Source: Candidimonas sp. SYP-B2681 (GTDB lineage Bacteria; Pseudomonadota; Gammaproteobacteria; Burkholderiales; Burkholderiaceae_B). From it: a DNA stretch of 64,000 nucleotides. Shown piece after piece: positions 1-9,117 of the stretch (positions are counted from its first letter, which is position 1; every line of letters begins with the position of its first letter). Where the stretch lies: the NCBI RefSeq assembly GCF_003971065.1, contig NZ_RYDV01000003.1, positions 372,001-436,000 on the forward strand. The letters are read 5' to 3'. Made by a program: the position numbers and the translations under genes. The notes under the pieces were generated by a model that saw only the letters and a program-made list of their open reading frames with translations, made no database searches and had not been told where the DNA came from.

Positions 1-548
1 ACCCAGCTTGTTGCCGAAGGTATATAAACATGGCGCAATAGCTGTTTACGGTTGGCACCCAACATGCGTGCGTTATCCAGCAACGTGGAGCTGACTTCCC
101 GCACCCCTTGGTACACGTTGAAGAAAACGATAAAAAACACCAGTGTTACGGCAAGCGCAACCTTGGACCAGATACCCAATCCAAACCACATTCCAAAAAT
201 TGGCGCGAGAATAACGCGAGGCATCGAATTCGCGGCAGTAATGTAGGGATCGAGCAAAGCACTGGCGCCGCGAGACAGGCCTAGCCACAACCCAAAGCCC
301 AGGCCAGCGACGGTTCCAATGACAAATGCCAGTACCGTTTCCGTCAGCGTCACGCCCAGGTGGCGGTAGATGTCGGCATTGCCTACAAACCACATCCAGA
401 TAACCCTGGCGACCTCAATGGGTTGGCCGAAGAAAAAGGCAAAGTTTTTGTCACGGGATGCAAAATGCCATGCGGCCAGCACGATTACCAAAAGGAGAAT
501 CTGCCAGAACCGCATGGTGAAGGAGTTAGATTTATTTGACTTCGACAT
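1..548 (-). CDS. ABC transporter permease, NitT/TauT type (partial)
   Basis: Inner-membrane permease of a nitrate/sulfonate/taurine-type importer (BPD_transp_1 family). About 182 N-terminal residues are visible, and the 3' end lies beyond base 1. Translation from the ATG at 548 gives a first membrane helix at about residues 14-32, further hydrophobic segments, and the cytoplasmic EAA loop near residues 150-178 (key residues LLDNARMLGAN), which docks on the ATPase. The ATG lies one base after the stop codon of the ATPase gene, so the two are probably translationally coupled. The gene order is binding protein, ATPase, permease. The substrate cannot be read from the sequence; aliphatic sulfonates, taurine, nitrate and pyrimidine-like compounds are all known for this class. 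Confidence 0.85.
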   Translation of the reverse strand, partial: MSKSNKSNSFTMRFWQILLLVIVLAAWHFASRDKNFAFFFGQPIEVARVIWMWFVGNADIYRHLGVTLTETVLAFVIGTVAGLGFGLWLGLSRGASALLDPYITAANSMPRVILAPIFGMWFGLGIWSKVALAVTLVFFIVFFNVYQGVREVSSTLLDNARMLGANRKQLLRHVYIPSATSW

Positions 549-549
549 C

Positions 550-1359
550 TTAGGCCCGCTTTTGTTGGGCATAGCCCTTTAACACTTCTTCACGCAAGAC
601 ATCCCAGATCGCCTTGTGCAGCTCGATGAACCGTGGGTGGCTGCGCACCTCGGCCACGTCCCGGGGGCGGGGAATATCAATATCGAATTCTCCGATGGGG
701 TGCGTACCCGGGCCCGCGGACAACACCACCACCCTGTCGCTCATGGCTATCGCTTCGTCTAGATCGTGCGTGATGAATAGCACTGCCTTGCGCTGCGTCA
801 TCCAGATATCGAGAACTTCGTTTTCCATCAACTGGCGTGTCTGGATATCGAGCGCGGAGAACGGCTCGTCCATGAGGATGATGTCAGGGTCGCGAATCAA
901 GGTCTGGGCCAACATGGTGCGCTTGCGCATACCCCCAGACATTTGGTGCGGATAGCGGTTCTCGAAGCCGCCCAGCCCCACTCGTTTCATCCATTCGCGC
1001 CCGAGCTCCTGAGCCTCTGCGGTGGCGACATTAGCGAATTCAAGGCCGGCGGTTATGTTCGACAAAGCGCTACGCCAGGGCATGAGCGCTTCGCCCTGGA
1101 ACATATAGCCAGCACGGTGATTTACGCCTTGCAGCGTTTTACCAAACACTTTCACTTCGCCCGATGACGGCGCCAGCAAGCCGGCCCCGACATTCAGTAG
1201 CGTGGACTTGCCGCAGCCAGTTGGCCCTACCACCGAGACGAACTCGCCGGGGGCAATGGAGATAGAAGCCTCCTTTACCGCGGTATATCCATTATTGCCG
1301 CCGTCGTGGGAAGCGAATGTGCAGGTAATGTTGTCAAGCAATAGTGCAGCGTCAGGCAT
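550..1359 (-). CDS. ABC transporter ATP-binding protein, NitT/TauT type
   Basis: Cytoplasmic ATPase of 269 residues that powers the adjacent importer. Visible motifs are Walker A GPTGCGKST (residues 45-53), signature MSGG, Walker B ILMDEP followed by the D-loop SALD, and the switch histidine in ITHD. The open frame continues upstream, but the ATG at 1359 is preferred because the family normally begins a few residues before the first beta strand. That ATG overlaps the stop of the binding-protein gene by 8 bases, which fits coupled translation. Family membership (SsuB/TauB/NrtD-like, COG1116) is clear from the motifs; substrate specificity is unknown. Confidence 0.9.
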   Translation of the reverse strand: MPDAALLLDNITCTFASHDGGNNGYTAVKEASISIAPGEFVSVVGPTGCGKSTLLNVGAGLLAPSSGEVKVFGKTLQGVNHRAGYMFQGEALMPWRSALSNITAGLEFANVATAEAQELGREWMKRVGLGGFENRYPHQMSGGMRKRTMLAQTLIRDPDIILMDEPFSALDIQTRQLMENEVLDIWMTQRKAVLFITHDLDEAIAMSDRVVVLSAGPGTHPIGEFDIDIPRPRDVAEVRSHPRFIELHKAIWDVLREEVLKGYAQQKRA

Positions 1360-2392
1360 TCGGATACTTTTTATTGGCTTTGGCCACGAAATCGTTGGTC
1401 CAGATTTTTGAAACGTCGATCTTGTCGGCGGGGAAATTAGGCACAAAGGCTGTCAGGGCCTTTAATGCGGTTTGCGGACCGTCTTCTGGTACGCTGCCAT
1501 CCGGCGACAAGGCTTCTTTATTGCCGGCAAGTGCAAGCTTGTAAAGGTCGGGGTCGCCCAGCAAATAAGTTTTAGGTACGACCGCCGCAATTTCTTCCGG
1601 GCTGGCAGACTGTATCCACTTGTCGGCGCGTACGATGGCATTGGCCAAGGCCTGTGTGGTATTTGGGTTCTTGTCGATAAATTCCTGAGACGTGTACAGG
1701 CAACCCGATGGCATATTGCCACCGAAAATTTGCATCGTATCTTTCAGGGTACGAGTATCGGCAATGGCTTTGACGGCATTTTCCTTGATCAGGGTGCTGA
1801 TTACGGGATCCAGGTTGGCCATGGCGTCGATTTGACCCGTACGCATTGCCGTAATGGCGCCAGCGCCCGCGCCTACACCAATGAACGATACATCGGTGGG
1901 CTTCAGACCGTGTTGGGCCAGGAAAAAACTGACCATCATGTTGGTAGAGGAGCCGGGCGCCGTAACGCCGATTTTCTTGCCTTTCAAGTCGGCTGGCGTC
2001 TTGTAGTCGGCCATGGTCTTGTTCGACACGACCAGCACGATCATCGGGGCACGCCCCTGCTGAGCAAACGCGCGGTATGCCTGACCCTTGGACTGCAAGG
2101 TTATGGTGTGTTCAAACGCACCTGAAACGACATCAGCGCTGCCGCCGACAACTGCTTGCAAGGCCTTTGAACCGCCCGCGAAATCGACGATCTGGGCATT
2201 GAGCCCTTCTTCCTTGAAATAGCCCTTGATATTGGCAATGGACAATGGCAGGTAATAAATAAGCGCCTGGCCACCGACGGCAATGACCACGTCCTTTTTT
2301 TCAAGCTGTTGAGCCTGGACGATTCCGGGCGCAACGCTCGCTGCACCTGCAACACCGGCCAACTTTAGTAGATCGCGACGAGATATAGACAT
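1352..2392 (-). CDS. ABC transporter substrate-binding protein with Tat signal
   Basis: Periplasmic solute-binding protein of the NitT/TauT (COG0715, NMT1/THI5-like) family, 346 residues. The N-terminus has a twin-arginine signal (SRRDLLKLAG) followed by a hydrophobic stretch and an AQA-type cleavage site near residue 28, so the protein is probably exported folded by Tat. The start at 2392 is chosen because the sequence AAGGAGA lies just upstream and the signal peptide then starts cleanly. The body shows the usual two-lobed pattern, including KIGVTAPGSSTN and a stretch near GQIDAMANLDP. It is the first gene of the three-gene importer operon. The ligand is not predictable from the sequence. 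Confidence 0.88.
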   Translation of the reverse strand: MSISRRDLLKLAGVAGAASVAPGIVQAQQLEKKDVVIAVGGQALIYYLPLSIANIKGYFKEEGLNAQIVDFAGGSKALQAVVGGSADVVSGAFEHTITLQSKGQAYRAFAQQGRAPMIVLVVSNKTMADYKTPADLKGKKIGVTAPGSSTNMMVSFFLAQHGLKPTDVSFIGVGAGAGAITAMRTGQIDAMANLDPVISTLIKENAVKAIADTRTLKDTMQIFGGNMPSGCLYTSQEFIDKNPNTTQALANAIVRADKWIQSASPEEIAAVVPKTYLLGDPDLYKLALAGNKEALSPDGSVPEDGPQTALKALTAFVPNFPADKIDVSKIWTNDFVAKANKKYPNA

Positions 2393-2475
2393 GCAATGTC
2401 TCCTTGAGATGTTAATTTTTTTACATATTACCCGAGAATGCCGGGTTTCCTTATCGGTATATGCCCCAGCCGAGT

Positions 2476-3084
2476 TCAGGTGCTGCGTCTTTCCATCAAG
2501 GCCCACGCAATTGTGCCTGCATCGACATACTCGAGCTCGCTTCCAGCGGGAACCCCACGAGCCAGCCGGGTCACGGATAATCCCTGTGCACCGAGCAGCT
2601 CGGACAGGTAATGGGCCGTCGTTTCGCCCTCTGCCGTGAAGTTGGTGGCAAGAATGACTTCTTGCACGACACCATCGGAGGCGCGCCGGATCAAGCGATC
2701 GAACTGAAGCTCGTCGGGACCCACACCTTCGAGGGGCGCAAGCCGCCCCATCAGCACGTAATACAAGCCACGGTAGCCGTGGCTCGATTCAATCATGTTC
2801 TGGTCGGCCGGAGTTTCGACCACACAAAGCACTGCCGGATCGCGTTTGGGATTGCTGCAGGTCGCGCAGACTTCGTCTTCAGAAAATCCATTGCATCGGG
2901 TGCAATGACGCAAGCCTTGCACGGCATTGGCCAAGGCTCGACTGAGCTGATCGGCACCGGCCTGGTCATGTTGAAGCAGATGGTACGCCATACGTCGGGC
3001 CGAGCGTACTCCCACGCCAGGCAAGCGGCGCAATGCGTCGATCAGCGCTTTGAGCGGCTCGGGCTCGGGCAGCTGTTCGTCCAT
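2476..3084 (-). CDS. recR: Recombination mediator protein RecR
   Basis: RecR, 202 residues (usual length about 200). It works with RecO and RecF to load RecA on SSB-coated gapped DNA. An N-terminal helix-hairpin-helix region ([14 protein letters not shown], residues 18-31) is followed by a four-cysteine zinc site (C61, C64, C73, C76) and a Toprim domain starting near residue 85 (CVVETPAD). The start codon overlaps the stop of ebfC by one base (TGATG), and dnaX lies upstream in the same operon, the classic dnaX-ebfC-recR arrangement. Nothing is unusual about it. Confidence 0.97.
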   Translation of the reverse strand: MDEQLPEPEPLKALIDALRRLPGVGVRSARRMAYHLLQHDQAGADQLSRALANAVQGLRHCTRCNGFSEDEVCATCSNPKRDPAVLCVVETPADQNMIESSHGYRGLYYVLMGRLAPLEGVGPDELQFDRLIRRASDGVVQEVILATNFTAEGETTAHYLSELLGAQGLSVTRLARGVPAGSELEYVDAGTIAWALMERRST

Positions 3085-3410
3085 CAGAATGGCAGCTTCA
3101 TTCCCGGAGGCAAAGGCATACCGGCCGTCACAGCAGACATTTTCTCTTGTGAGGTGGATTCAGCCTTGCGCAGTGCATCGTTGAACGCGGCGGCAACCAG
3201 ATCCTCGAGCATGTCTTTGTCGTCTGCGAGCAGACTGGGATCAATCGTGACCCGTTTGACGTCGTGCCGGCAAGTCATGGACACTTTGACGAGCCCGCCG
3301 CCGGAACTGCCTTCGACAACAATATCGGCGAGAGCATCCTGAGCCTTTTTCATGTTTTCCTGCATTTGTTGCGCTTGGCGCATCAAACCGGCTATCTGAC
3401 CTTTCATCAT
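3084..3410 (-). CDS. ebfC: Nucleoid-associated protein, YbaB/EbfC family
   Basis: Small DNA-binding protein of 108 residues (107 if the second of two adjacent ATG codons is used). The family forms dimers that bind DNA as tweezers and influence nucleoid structure. Typical features are the N-terminal helix rich in Q, M and K ([17 protein letters not shown]), the central conserved strand region [13 protein letters not shown], and the C-terminal [10 protein letters not shown]. An AGGA ribosome site lies about 9 bases before the first ATG. It sits between dnaX and recR in one operon. Confidence 0.95.
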   Translation of the reverse strand: MMKGQIAGLMRQAQQMQENMKKAQDALADIVVEGSSGGGLVKVSMTCRHDVKRVTIDPSLLADDKDMLEDLVAAAFNDALRKAESTSQEKMSAVTAGMPLPPGMKLPF

Positions 3411-3445
3411 GATTTACATTCCTGAAGTAAAAGAATAAGTAGCGA

Positions 3446-5506
3446 CTATGCAGCCCGAGTCAGGGGCACGGCGCTAATGGATCCGGGCACCACCTTAGCG
3501 CCGAATTCACTGATAAGAGTTTGTACGAATGGGTCAGCCGCAACGGCCTGCTCGGCGTTTTGCTGTCGCACGACTTTTTGCGCCTGCTCGACCGCGTGAG
3601 CGGTTTCGTCACCGGTTGCGCCGTATTCCACATTAAGCTGAACCACCGTGCCAAAGTGCTCGGACAGCACAGTACACAAACGTGCCCGTCCCGGACTTTC
3701 GGCAAGGGTCCGAATGGCGACGCGCAAGTTGACTTGATCGCCCTTCAGGTCGAGCCACTCGCTTTGCCGCGCGAGTTCGGCGGCCAGTCCGGTTACGGGC
3801 AAAGACGCCGCCAGGGCGGGCCATGCCTGAGCCGTCATGTTACGCAGACGTGGAGACTTGGTCTTCTTGCGCTCTGCAGTGAATACCGGCGCGGCGAGCT
3901 CGACCGAGGCTTCGATGGCAGAATCCTGAATCTCGAACCCAGGATCGCCCATCTCAACCGGTTCAAAATGTCCGTCGTCGGCAGAATCGGCATCCTGAAA
4001 ATGAAGTGTTTCGAACGCTTCGGGCTCGAGGGTTTCAAATTCAGTGTTTTGTTCGACTGCAGCAAAAACTGACTTGGCAGGGGAATCCGGCTTTATATCT
4101 GGCTGAACGACGCTTTCCGGTGCGGGGGCGTCGACGCCTGCCACAGACGCCGACGGCTCGTCTTCCCAAGCGGGAATGTCGTCTGGCGCAAAGGTGACTG
4201 GGGCGGCATCGTTAGCGGCTTGCAGTGGAACAGGAGGCGATACTGGCGGCGTCGCAACCATGGCAGGCGGCACAACCGACGTGGCCCTTGATGCCATCGC
4301 AGCCGGTTCGGCCACGGCCGCGGCCGCCTGAACCTGGGGCTCCGCGGCAGCTGCGCCGCCCGGCGACGATTCGACAGCAGAGCCTGACGGCAATGAGGGG
4401 GGACTGGGTGGCGGCACGGTACCGATGGGAACTAGCGCCAGCATGCGCAGGCACGCCATGACAAATCCAGCGTACTCGTCGGGGGCCAGAGAAAGTTCCT
4501 GGCGACTATGCACTGCCACCGAATAAAACAGCTGTGCTTGATCAGGATGCAGGCGCGCGGCCAGCTGCACAATATCTTCAGCCTGTGGATCGTCGGCGGG
4601 GATGGTGCCTGGTATACGCTGCTGGATAGCGACGCGCGATAGCAGGACGGCCAAGTCGGCCAGCGCTCCCGAATACGATAAACCACGCGCGGCAAGTTCG
4701 TCGGCGACGCGCAAAACTTGAACGGCATCACCTACTGCCAGCGCTTGCAGCAAATCCACCAAGTGACGATGATCGATCGTGCCCAACATACCTTGTACGG
4801 CTTCGGCGGTAAGATCGCCCGCACTGTAGGCGATGGCCTGATCGGTCAGCGATAGCGCGTCGCGCATCGAGCCCGAGGCAGCTTGCGCCAACAAACGCAG
4901 GGCAGGCGTTTCGAACGGCATCGATTCCTGAGCAAGTACGCTCTGGAGGTGAGCAACGATGGATTCCGCTGTCATTTGCTTCAGATTGAACTGCAGGCAG
5001 CGTGACAAGACCGTTACCGGTATTTTTTGGGGATCGGTTGTGGCAAGAATGAATTTAACGTGGGGCGGCGGCTCTTCGAGCGTCTTCAACATGGCGTTGA
5101 ACGCATGCCCCGTCAGCATGTGGACTTCGTCGATCATGTAGACTTTGAATCGGCCGCTGCCTGGCGCGTATACCGCTTGCTCGAGCAGCTGGGTCATTTC
5201 TTCGACGCCGCGGTTAGAAGCCGCGTCGAGCTCTACATAATCAACAAAACGACCTTCATCGATTTCTGTGCAGGCGCGACAAACGCCACAAGGGGTCGCC
5301 GTAATGCCGGCTTCGCAGTTAAGCGACTTGGCGAGAATACGCGAGAGTGTGGTCTTACCTACGCCTCGTGTGCCGGTAAACAACCATGCATGATGCAAGC
5401 GCTGGGTGGACAAGGCGTGCGTCAGGGCCCGGACTACATGGTCCTGACCAATAAGGGTGTCAAACGAACGTGGCCGCCATTTACGCGCCAATACCAGATA
5501 AGTCAT
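3446..5506 (-). CDS. dnaX: DNA polymerase III subunits tau/gamma
   Basis: Clamp-loader ATPase subunit, 686 residues. The ATG at 5506 gives the canonical start MTYLVLARKWRP; the 41 codons of open frame upstream do not resemble the family. The AAA+ domain has Walker A GTRGVGKTTL (about residues 45-54), a zinc site with Cys residues around CGVCRAC, Walker B/DEVHM and sensor SRC. After about residue 370 a long linker rich in A, P and V leads to the C-terminal tau domain that contacts the polymerase alpha subunit and DnaB. I do not see an A-rich slippery heptamer of the Escherichia coli type, so whether a separate gamma form is made is unclear. Confidence 0.95.
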   Translation of the reverse strand: MTYLVLARKWRPRSFDTLIGQDHVVRALTHALSTQRLHHAWLFTGTRGVGKTTLSRILAKSLNCEAGITATPCGVCRACTEIDEGRFVDYVELDAASNRGVEEMTQLLEQAVYAPGSGRFKVYMIDEVHMLTGHAFNAMLKTLEEPPPHVKFILATTDPQKIPVTVLSRCLQFNLKQMTAESIVAHLQSVLAQESMPFETPALRLLAQAASGSMRDALSLTDQAIAYSAGDLTAEAVQGMLGTIDHRHLVDLLQALAVGDAVQVLRVADELAARGLSYSGALADLAVLLSRVAIQQRIPGTIPADDPQAEDIVQLAARLHPDQAQLFYSVAVHSRQELSLAPDEYAGFVMACLRMLALVPIGTVPPPSPPSLPSGSAVESSPGGAAAAEPQVQAAAAVAEPAAMASRATSVVPPAMVATPPVSPPVPLQAANDAAPVTFAPDDIPAWEDEPSASVAGVDAPAPESVVQPDIKPDSPAKSVFAAVEQNTEFETLEPEAFETLHFQDADSADDGHFEPVEMGDPGFEIQDSAIEASVELAAPVFTAERKKTKSPRLRNMTAQAWPALAASLPVTGLAAELARQSEWLDLKGDQVNLRVAIRTLAESPGRARLCTVLSEHFGTVVQLNVEYGATGDETAHAVEQAQKVVRQQNAEQAVAADPFVQTLISEFGAKVVPGSISAVPLTRAA

Positions 5507-5609
5507 GCAAAAAGCTAAAAGCCGGAAGTTATCGAACGATAAACGAAAAGTGTACCGGATTAGTCGCGCGCTTGGGGTATTTGGAGGGAGACAACGAGAA
5601 AAACAAGAA

Positions 5610-5704
5610 GGCGAGCCTGACTTCGGCACTGATCCTAAGCGACTATGGCTGCTTCGTTCCCGACCTGACCAGTTTCACCGCCGGACCATGCGAAGGGGCC
5701 CGCC
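5610..5704 (-). ncRNA. ffs: 4.5S signal recognition particle RNA
   Basis: Small bacterial SRP RNA that binds Ffh and targets inner-membrane proteins. Read on the minus strand, the conserved apical domain is GGTCGGGAACGAAGCAGCC, with the GGAA tetraloop and the AGCAG asymmetric loop. The closing base pair is G-C where E. coli has C-G, a compensatory change that keeps the helix. The 5' end GGCGGGCC pairs with the 3' end GGCTCGCC, giving a 95-nt hairpin. A T-rich tract at about 5594-5609 follows the helix and can end transcription. An SRP RNA gene just upstream of dnaX on the same strand is a known arrangement in proteobacteria. The ends are set by the base-paired helix and may be off by a few bases. 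Confidence 0.9.
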
Positions 5705-5787
5705 AGAAAAGAGTTTAACAGGAGTTTGACTGCACAGGGGCCGCAAACCCCTGCGATTGAGCAAACGTGCCGAATCTCAGCTTATCG

Positions 5788-8700
5788 TTAGCCGTAATCG
5801 ACCCATACATCGGCCCTTGGGAAGTAAAGAGCACCACGCGCAGGACGACCGTCCAGCGCACTGACGTGCGCGCAATAGCGTTCAATCTGTTCACGATAGC
5901 GTTCACGCATGCGCTGGGCGAAAGCATCGCTACTTTCGTCGTTGCGCGGTATGCCGGTTTTGTAATCGACTACCAGCCAGTCCTGCTCCTGGGATATCGC
6001 CAGATCGATCACGGAAACACGCCCGCTAACATCAAGAAGTGACCATTCCCTATGAGCGCGTGCCGCCCATAACAGCCACTGACCCTTCGGACTTGCCAGC
6101 GTCGCCACCAACGTTTCACGCAATACCTCTGCAGCGGGATCGATGGCCGTACCCACAAGTCCGGCCCGGCTCAGTTGCTTGCGAAACACCGGCAAACAGG
6201 ACTCGACGCGCTCCACTGTCCAGTATTCCGGCCCCTCTTTGCCGATACGTTCGAGCCATGCGTGAGCGACTGTGCCAATTGTGGCCTCGTACCCCGAATC
6301 AGGGCGCCAATTCCAGGCGCTGGCGTGCCGCTTTTCCTCGGATGGCGCTGCTTCTACCGGAAGAGATTCCTCAGGCCTGCGCACTAACAATCGTTCGGGC
6401 CGGGATGCCTCCGGAACATCCGAGCCGGTGATGCCAAGCTCGGTCAGATCGGGAATCTGAGGCGCCTTCATATGATCCCATAAGCGGCCCAGCAAGGAGG
6501 TTGCCTCTGGCTTCTTTATCTCGCCCCCCTCTTCAATGCCGACTACGCCGATGAGGTGCAATTGTTCACGGGCACGCGTCAAGGCCACATATAAAAGCCG
6601 GTCAGCCTCGTAGGCCCCGCGTTTCTTGTCACGACCTGCCAAATACACGGATACCGGATCGTGTTCGTCGGAGACCTTGTGCTTAATCGGCCCCAGCAAG
6701 AGTTCCCCGCCGCTGTGCTCGAAACGCATCAAAGGCGACGTATCGGCCTTGGGACGGCGATGCAGGCCAGCCAGAATGACGGTATCGAACTCCAGCCCCT
6801 TGGACTTGTGTATGGTCATGACCTCTACGGCTCGTCCGCTGCTATTGGGCGCGGCGTAGAGTTTCTCCAGCTTGCTATCCAGTTCAAGTGGATCGAGGTT
6901 GCCGTAAGGCGCCAACTCTTCGATCAAGCGAAACAGGCGCTCGATATCGGCTGAATCGCTTTGGCTGCTGTAGACGCCAGGGGCGCCCAGGCGCTGCCAA
7001 CATTGTTCCAGCCATGCGGCAAAGGGAATCGATCCCGACATATTGCTATCGTCGAGCAGCACTGTCGCCGCATGGCGCATTCGTCGGGCTTCGACAGGGT
7101 CGAGATCCGCCAGGCCTTCGCAATCGTGCGCCAACCATCTGGAAAGCAACACGGGTATGGTCGTGTGCAGATCGGTACCACACAAGGCATGCAAACTGGC
7201 TAAAGTAAGACCGCATAATGGTGAGCGAAGAACTGACAACCATGCCAAGCGATCCGCAGGATGCGATAAGGCTCGGGCCAGTTGAGCGGCATCAATCACG
7301 GCCTGTCGAGATTTCAGAGACACCAGTTCTACGGCGCGGCAGGGAATGTTCTGTTGAGCCAGACGATGCACTATGCTGTCAAGATGCGAACGCGCCCGCA
7401 CCAGGATGGCCACAGGATGTTCGCTTTCGGGATTTCGCCCCAAGGCCTCCTTGGCCAGCTGTATCGCAATGGACTCTGCGGTAGCGACCGGATCGCACGC
7501 CTCTTCGGCTTGCTTGCCTTTGAGGGTCCAGACAGGGTGGAACTCGACGCCAAGGCCCTCGACCTCTTCGTTGAACGCAACGGAAGCGGTATAGCGTATT
7601 GCGCCCAGCCCGGAGTGATCCTCTTTTGGAAAAATCGGCTTGCAGGTTTTATTGACCCATTCGACCAGACCGGCCTGAGAACGAAAGTTATCCTTGAGCT
7701 CAAGCGGAATCAGTGAAACCTCACCCAGACCCTGCTCTTTTACTGTCAGGAACAGGCCCACTTCCGCTTTCCGAAAGCGATAAATCGATTGCATGGGATC
7801 GCCCACCAGAAACAGCGTGCGGCCATCATCGGGCATCCACCCGGAGGTAAGGCGCTCAAGCAACTCGATCTGAGACTGGCTGGTGTCCTGGAATTCGTCG
7901 ACCAATATGTGGCGGATCACCGTGTCCAAAGCAAGCAGCAGATCACTGGGGTCGTCCACCCTTCCCAAGGCTTCAAGTGCGCGCCGCGAAATTTCAGTGA
8001 AGTCGACCTCAGCGGTTTCGGTGAAGCGGACATTCAATTGGGCGGCCGCCAGCCACAGCACTTCGATCAGCACACGCAGGATTTCCTGTTGCTCATCGCT
8101 ATAACCATGGCACGGAGCGCTACGGAGGTCGGCTAGCGCGGCAATCCATGGATCGGACTCGGGCATTGCCTTGATCCAGGCGATAAAATCGTCTTTATAG
8201 GCAGATTTAGGCTCGAATCCCTGACTGATATTAACCGTACGCCTGAGCTTGTTGTCTTTGGTAAGCAGCATGCTGGCCAATGCCTGCCACTGCGGCAGGC
8301 ACGAAATATCGGTGCCGAACGGTGTTCCTTCCCAGTCTTCCAGAACGCAGCACTCGGCCTGTATACCTTTGCTGGCCAAGACACTTGCGGCACGGGATAC
8401 CAAAGGTGCCAGGGACGGTGCCCAACCCACAGGCATGGACTGAGTCAAGCGCTGCAAATCGATTTCAACCGCTTTGTCCAGATTCTCCAGCAACTGGTCG
8501 ACGTCACTGCCGGAAGCCAGCAGCGGCAGCCAGTGATCACGGCTGGCCAGCATACTGGCCAACAAATTTTGAGCACTTTGCCTATTGACATCCAGATGCG
8601 AGATGAACTTTGCAACGGATTCGTTCTCGTCGGCCATGGAAAGCGTGGCTTTGGCCGCCGCGTCGTAGTGCTGTTCGGCGTTGTCGGCAATGGCAGGCAA

Positions 8701-9117
8701 ACCGCCCAGAGAGCTGAGCCACGGCATAGCCCGCACCAGATAAGTACAGAACGAATCTATGGTGCGGATGCTCAGGCGCGCCGGGTACTGTAGAAGATTC
8801 CAGCCCAGATCATCGTTGCGCTGCATGGCCTTGCGAGCCAGTTGCCAACTGCGCTTCCTATATTCCTCGGCGGGACAAGGCCCGCAGCCTGCGGCAAGCT
8901 TGCTTAGTACCCGGGCATGCATTTCCGATGCCGCCTTGCGGGTAAAGGTGATTGCCACGATTTCTTCGGGCCGGTTCACGGTCGCCAATAGTGCCAGTAT
9001 TCGATCGGTTAGAAGCTCGGTTTTGCCGGATCCCGCAGGCGCCTGAATGATAAAGGACTTCGTCGGATCGACGGCGGCCTCACGAACGGCACTGTCGCTG
9101 GGCTGTTTAATCGACAC
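5788..9117 (-). CDS. AddA-like UvrD-type helicase-nuclease
   Basis: Superfamily 1 helicase of 1109 residues with a C-terminal PD-(D/E)XK nuclease, the AddA/RecB-like subunit of a double-strand-break end-processing complex. Walker A is APAGSGKT (residues 26-33), motif Ia is ITFTRKAA, motif II is VDEFQD, motif III region GDPMQSIYRFR, and motif VI VALTRAREQL. Near the C-terminus IGTVAHAW and then VIDLAI...VVDYKTG give the nuclease core (D and DYK). The start is a GTG at 9117, inside the last codons of the AddB-like gene (11-base overlap), so the pair is coupled. Role inference: resection of broken ends and RecA loading. No recBCD is visible in the window. Confidence 0.9.
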   Translation of the reverse strand: MSIKQPSDSAVREAAVDPTKSFIIQAPAGSGKTELLTDRILALLATVNRPEEIVAITFTRKAASEMHARVLSKLAAGCGPCPAEEYRKRSWQLARKAMQRNDDLGWNLLQYPARLSIRTIDSFCTYLVRAMPWLSSLGGLPAIADNAEQHYDAAAKATLSMADENESVAKFISHLDVNRQSAQNLLASMLASRDHWLPLLASGSDVDQLLENLDKAVEIDLQRLTQSMPVGWAPSLAPLVSRAASVLASKGIQAECCVLEDWEGTPFGTDISCLPQWQALASMLLTKDNKLRRTVNISQGFEPKSAYKDDFIAWIKAMPESDPWIAALADLRSAPCHGYSDEQQEILRVLIEVLWLAAAQLNVRFTETAEVDFTEISRRALEALGRVDDPSDLLLALDTVIRHILVDEFQDTSQSQIELLERLTSGWMPDDGRTLFLVGDPMQSIYRFRKAEVGLFLTVKEQGLGEVSLIPLELKDNFRSQAGLVEWVNKTCKPIFPKEDHSGLGAIRYTASVAFNEEVEGLGVEFHPVWTLKGKQAEEACDPVATAESIAIQLAKEALGRNPESEHPVAILVRARSHLDSIVHRLAQQNIPCRAVELVSLKSRQAVIDAAQLARALSHPADRLAWLSVLRSPLCGLTLASLHALCGTDLHTTIPVLLSRWLAHDCEGLADLDPVEARRMRHAATVLLDDSNMSGSIPFAAWLEQCWQRLGAPGVYSSQSDSADIERLFRLIEELAPYGNLDPLELDSKLEKLYAAPNSSGRAVEVMTIHKSKGLEFDTVILAGLHRRPKADTSPLMRFEHSGGELLLGPIKHKVSDEHDPVSVYLAGRDKKRGAYEADRLLYVALTRAREQLHLIGVVGIEEGGEIKKPEATSLLGRLWDHMKAPQIPDLTELGITGSDVPEASRPERLLVRRPEESLPVEAAPSEEKRHASAWNWRPDSGYEATIGTVAHAWLERIGKEGPEYWTVERVESCLPVFRKQLSRAGLVGTAIDPAAEVLRETLVATLASPKGQWLLWAARAHREWSLLDVSGRVSVIDLAISQEQDWLVVDYKTGIPRNDESSDAFAQRMRERYREQIERYCAHVSALDGRPARGALYFPRADVWVDYG

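Noticed and set aside
2611-3342. A 243-codon plus-strand frame opposite recR and ebfC.
   Set aside because: It is antisense to two well supported genes and has no recognisable domain.
3446-5506. A programmed frameshift in dnaX to make the gamma subunit.
   Set aside because: I see no A-rich slippery heptamer with a downstream hairpin at the expected place; the only A- and G-rich spot encodes ERKKTKS and is not of the E. coli type.
5735-5753. A CAGGGG/CCCCTG hairpin after the AddA-like gene as a terminator.
   Set aside because: The stem has only six pairs and no T run follows on the minus strand.
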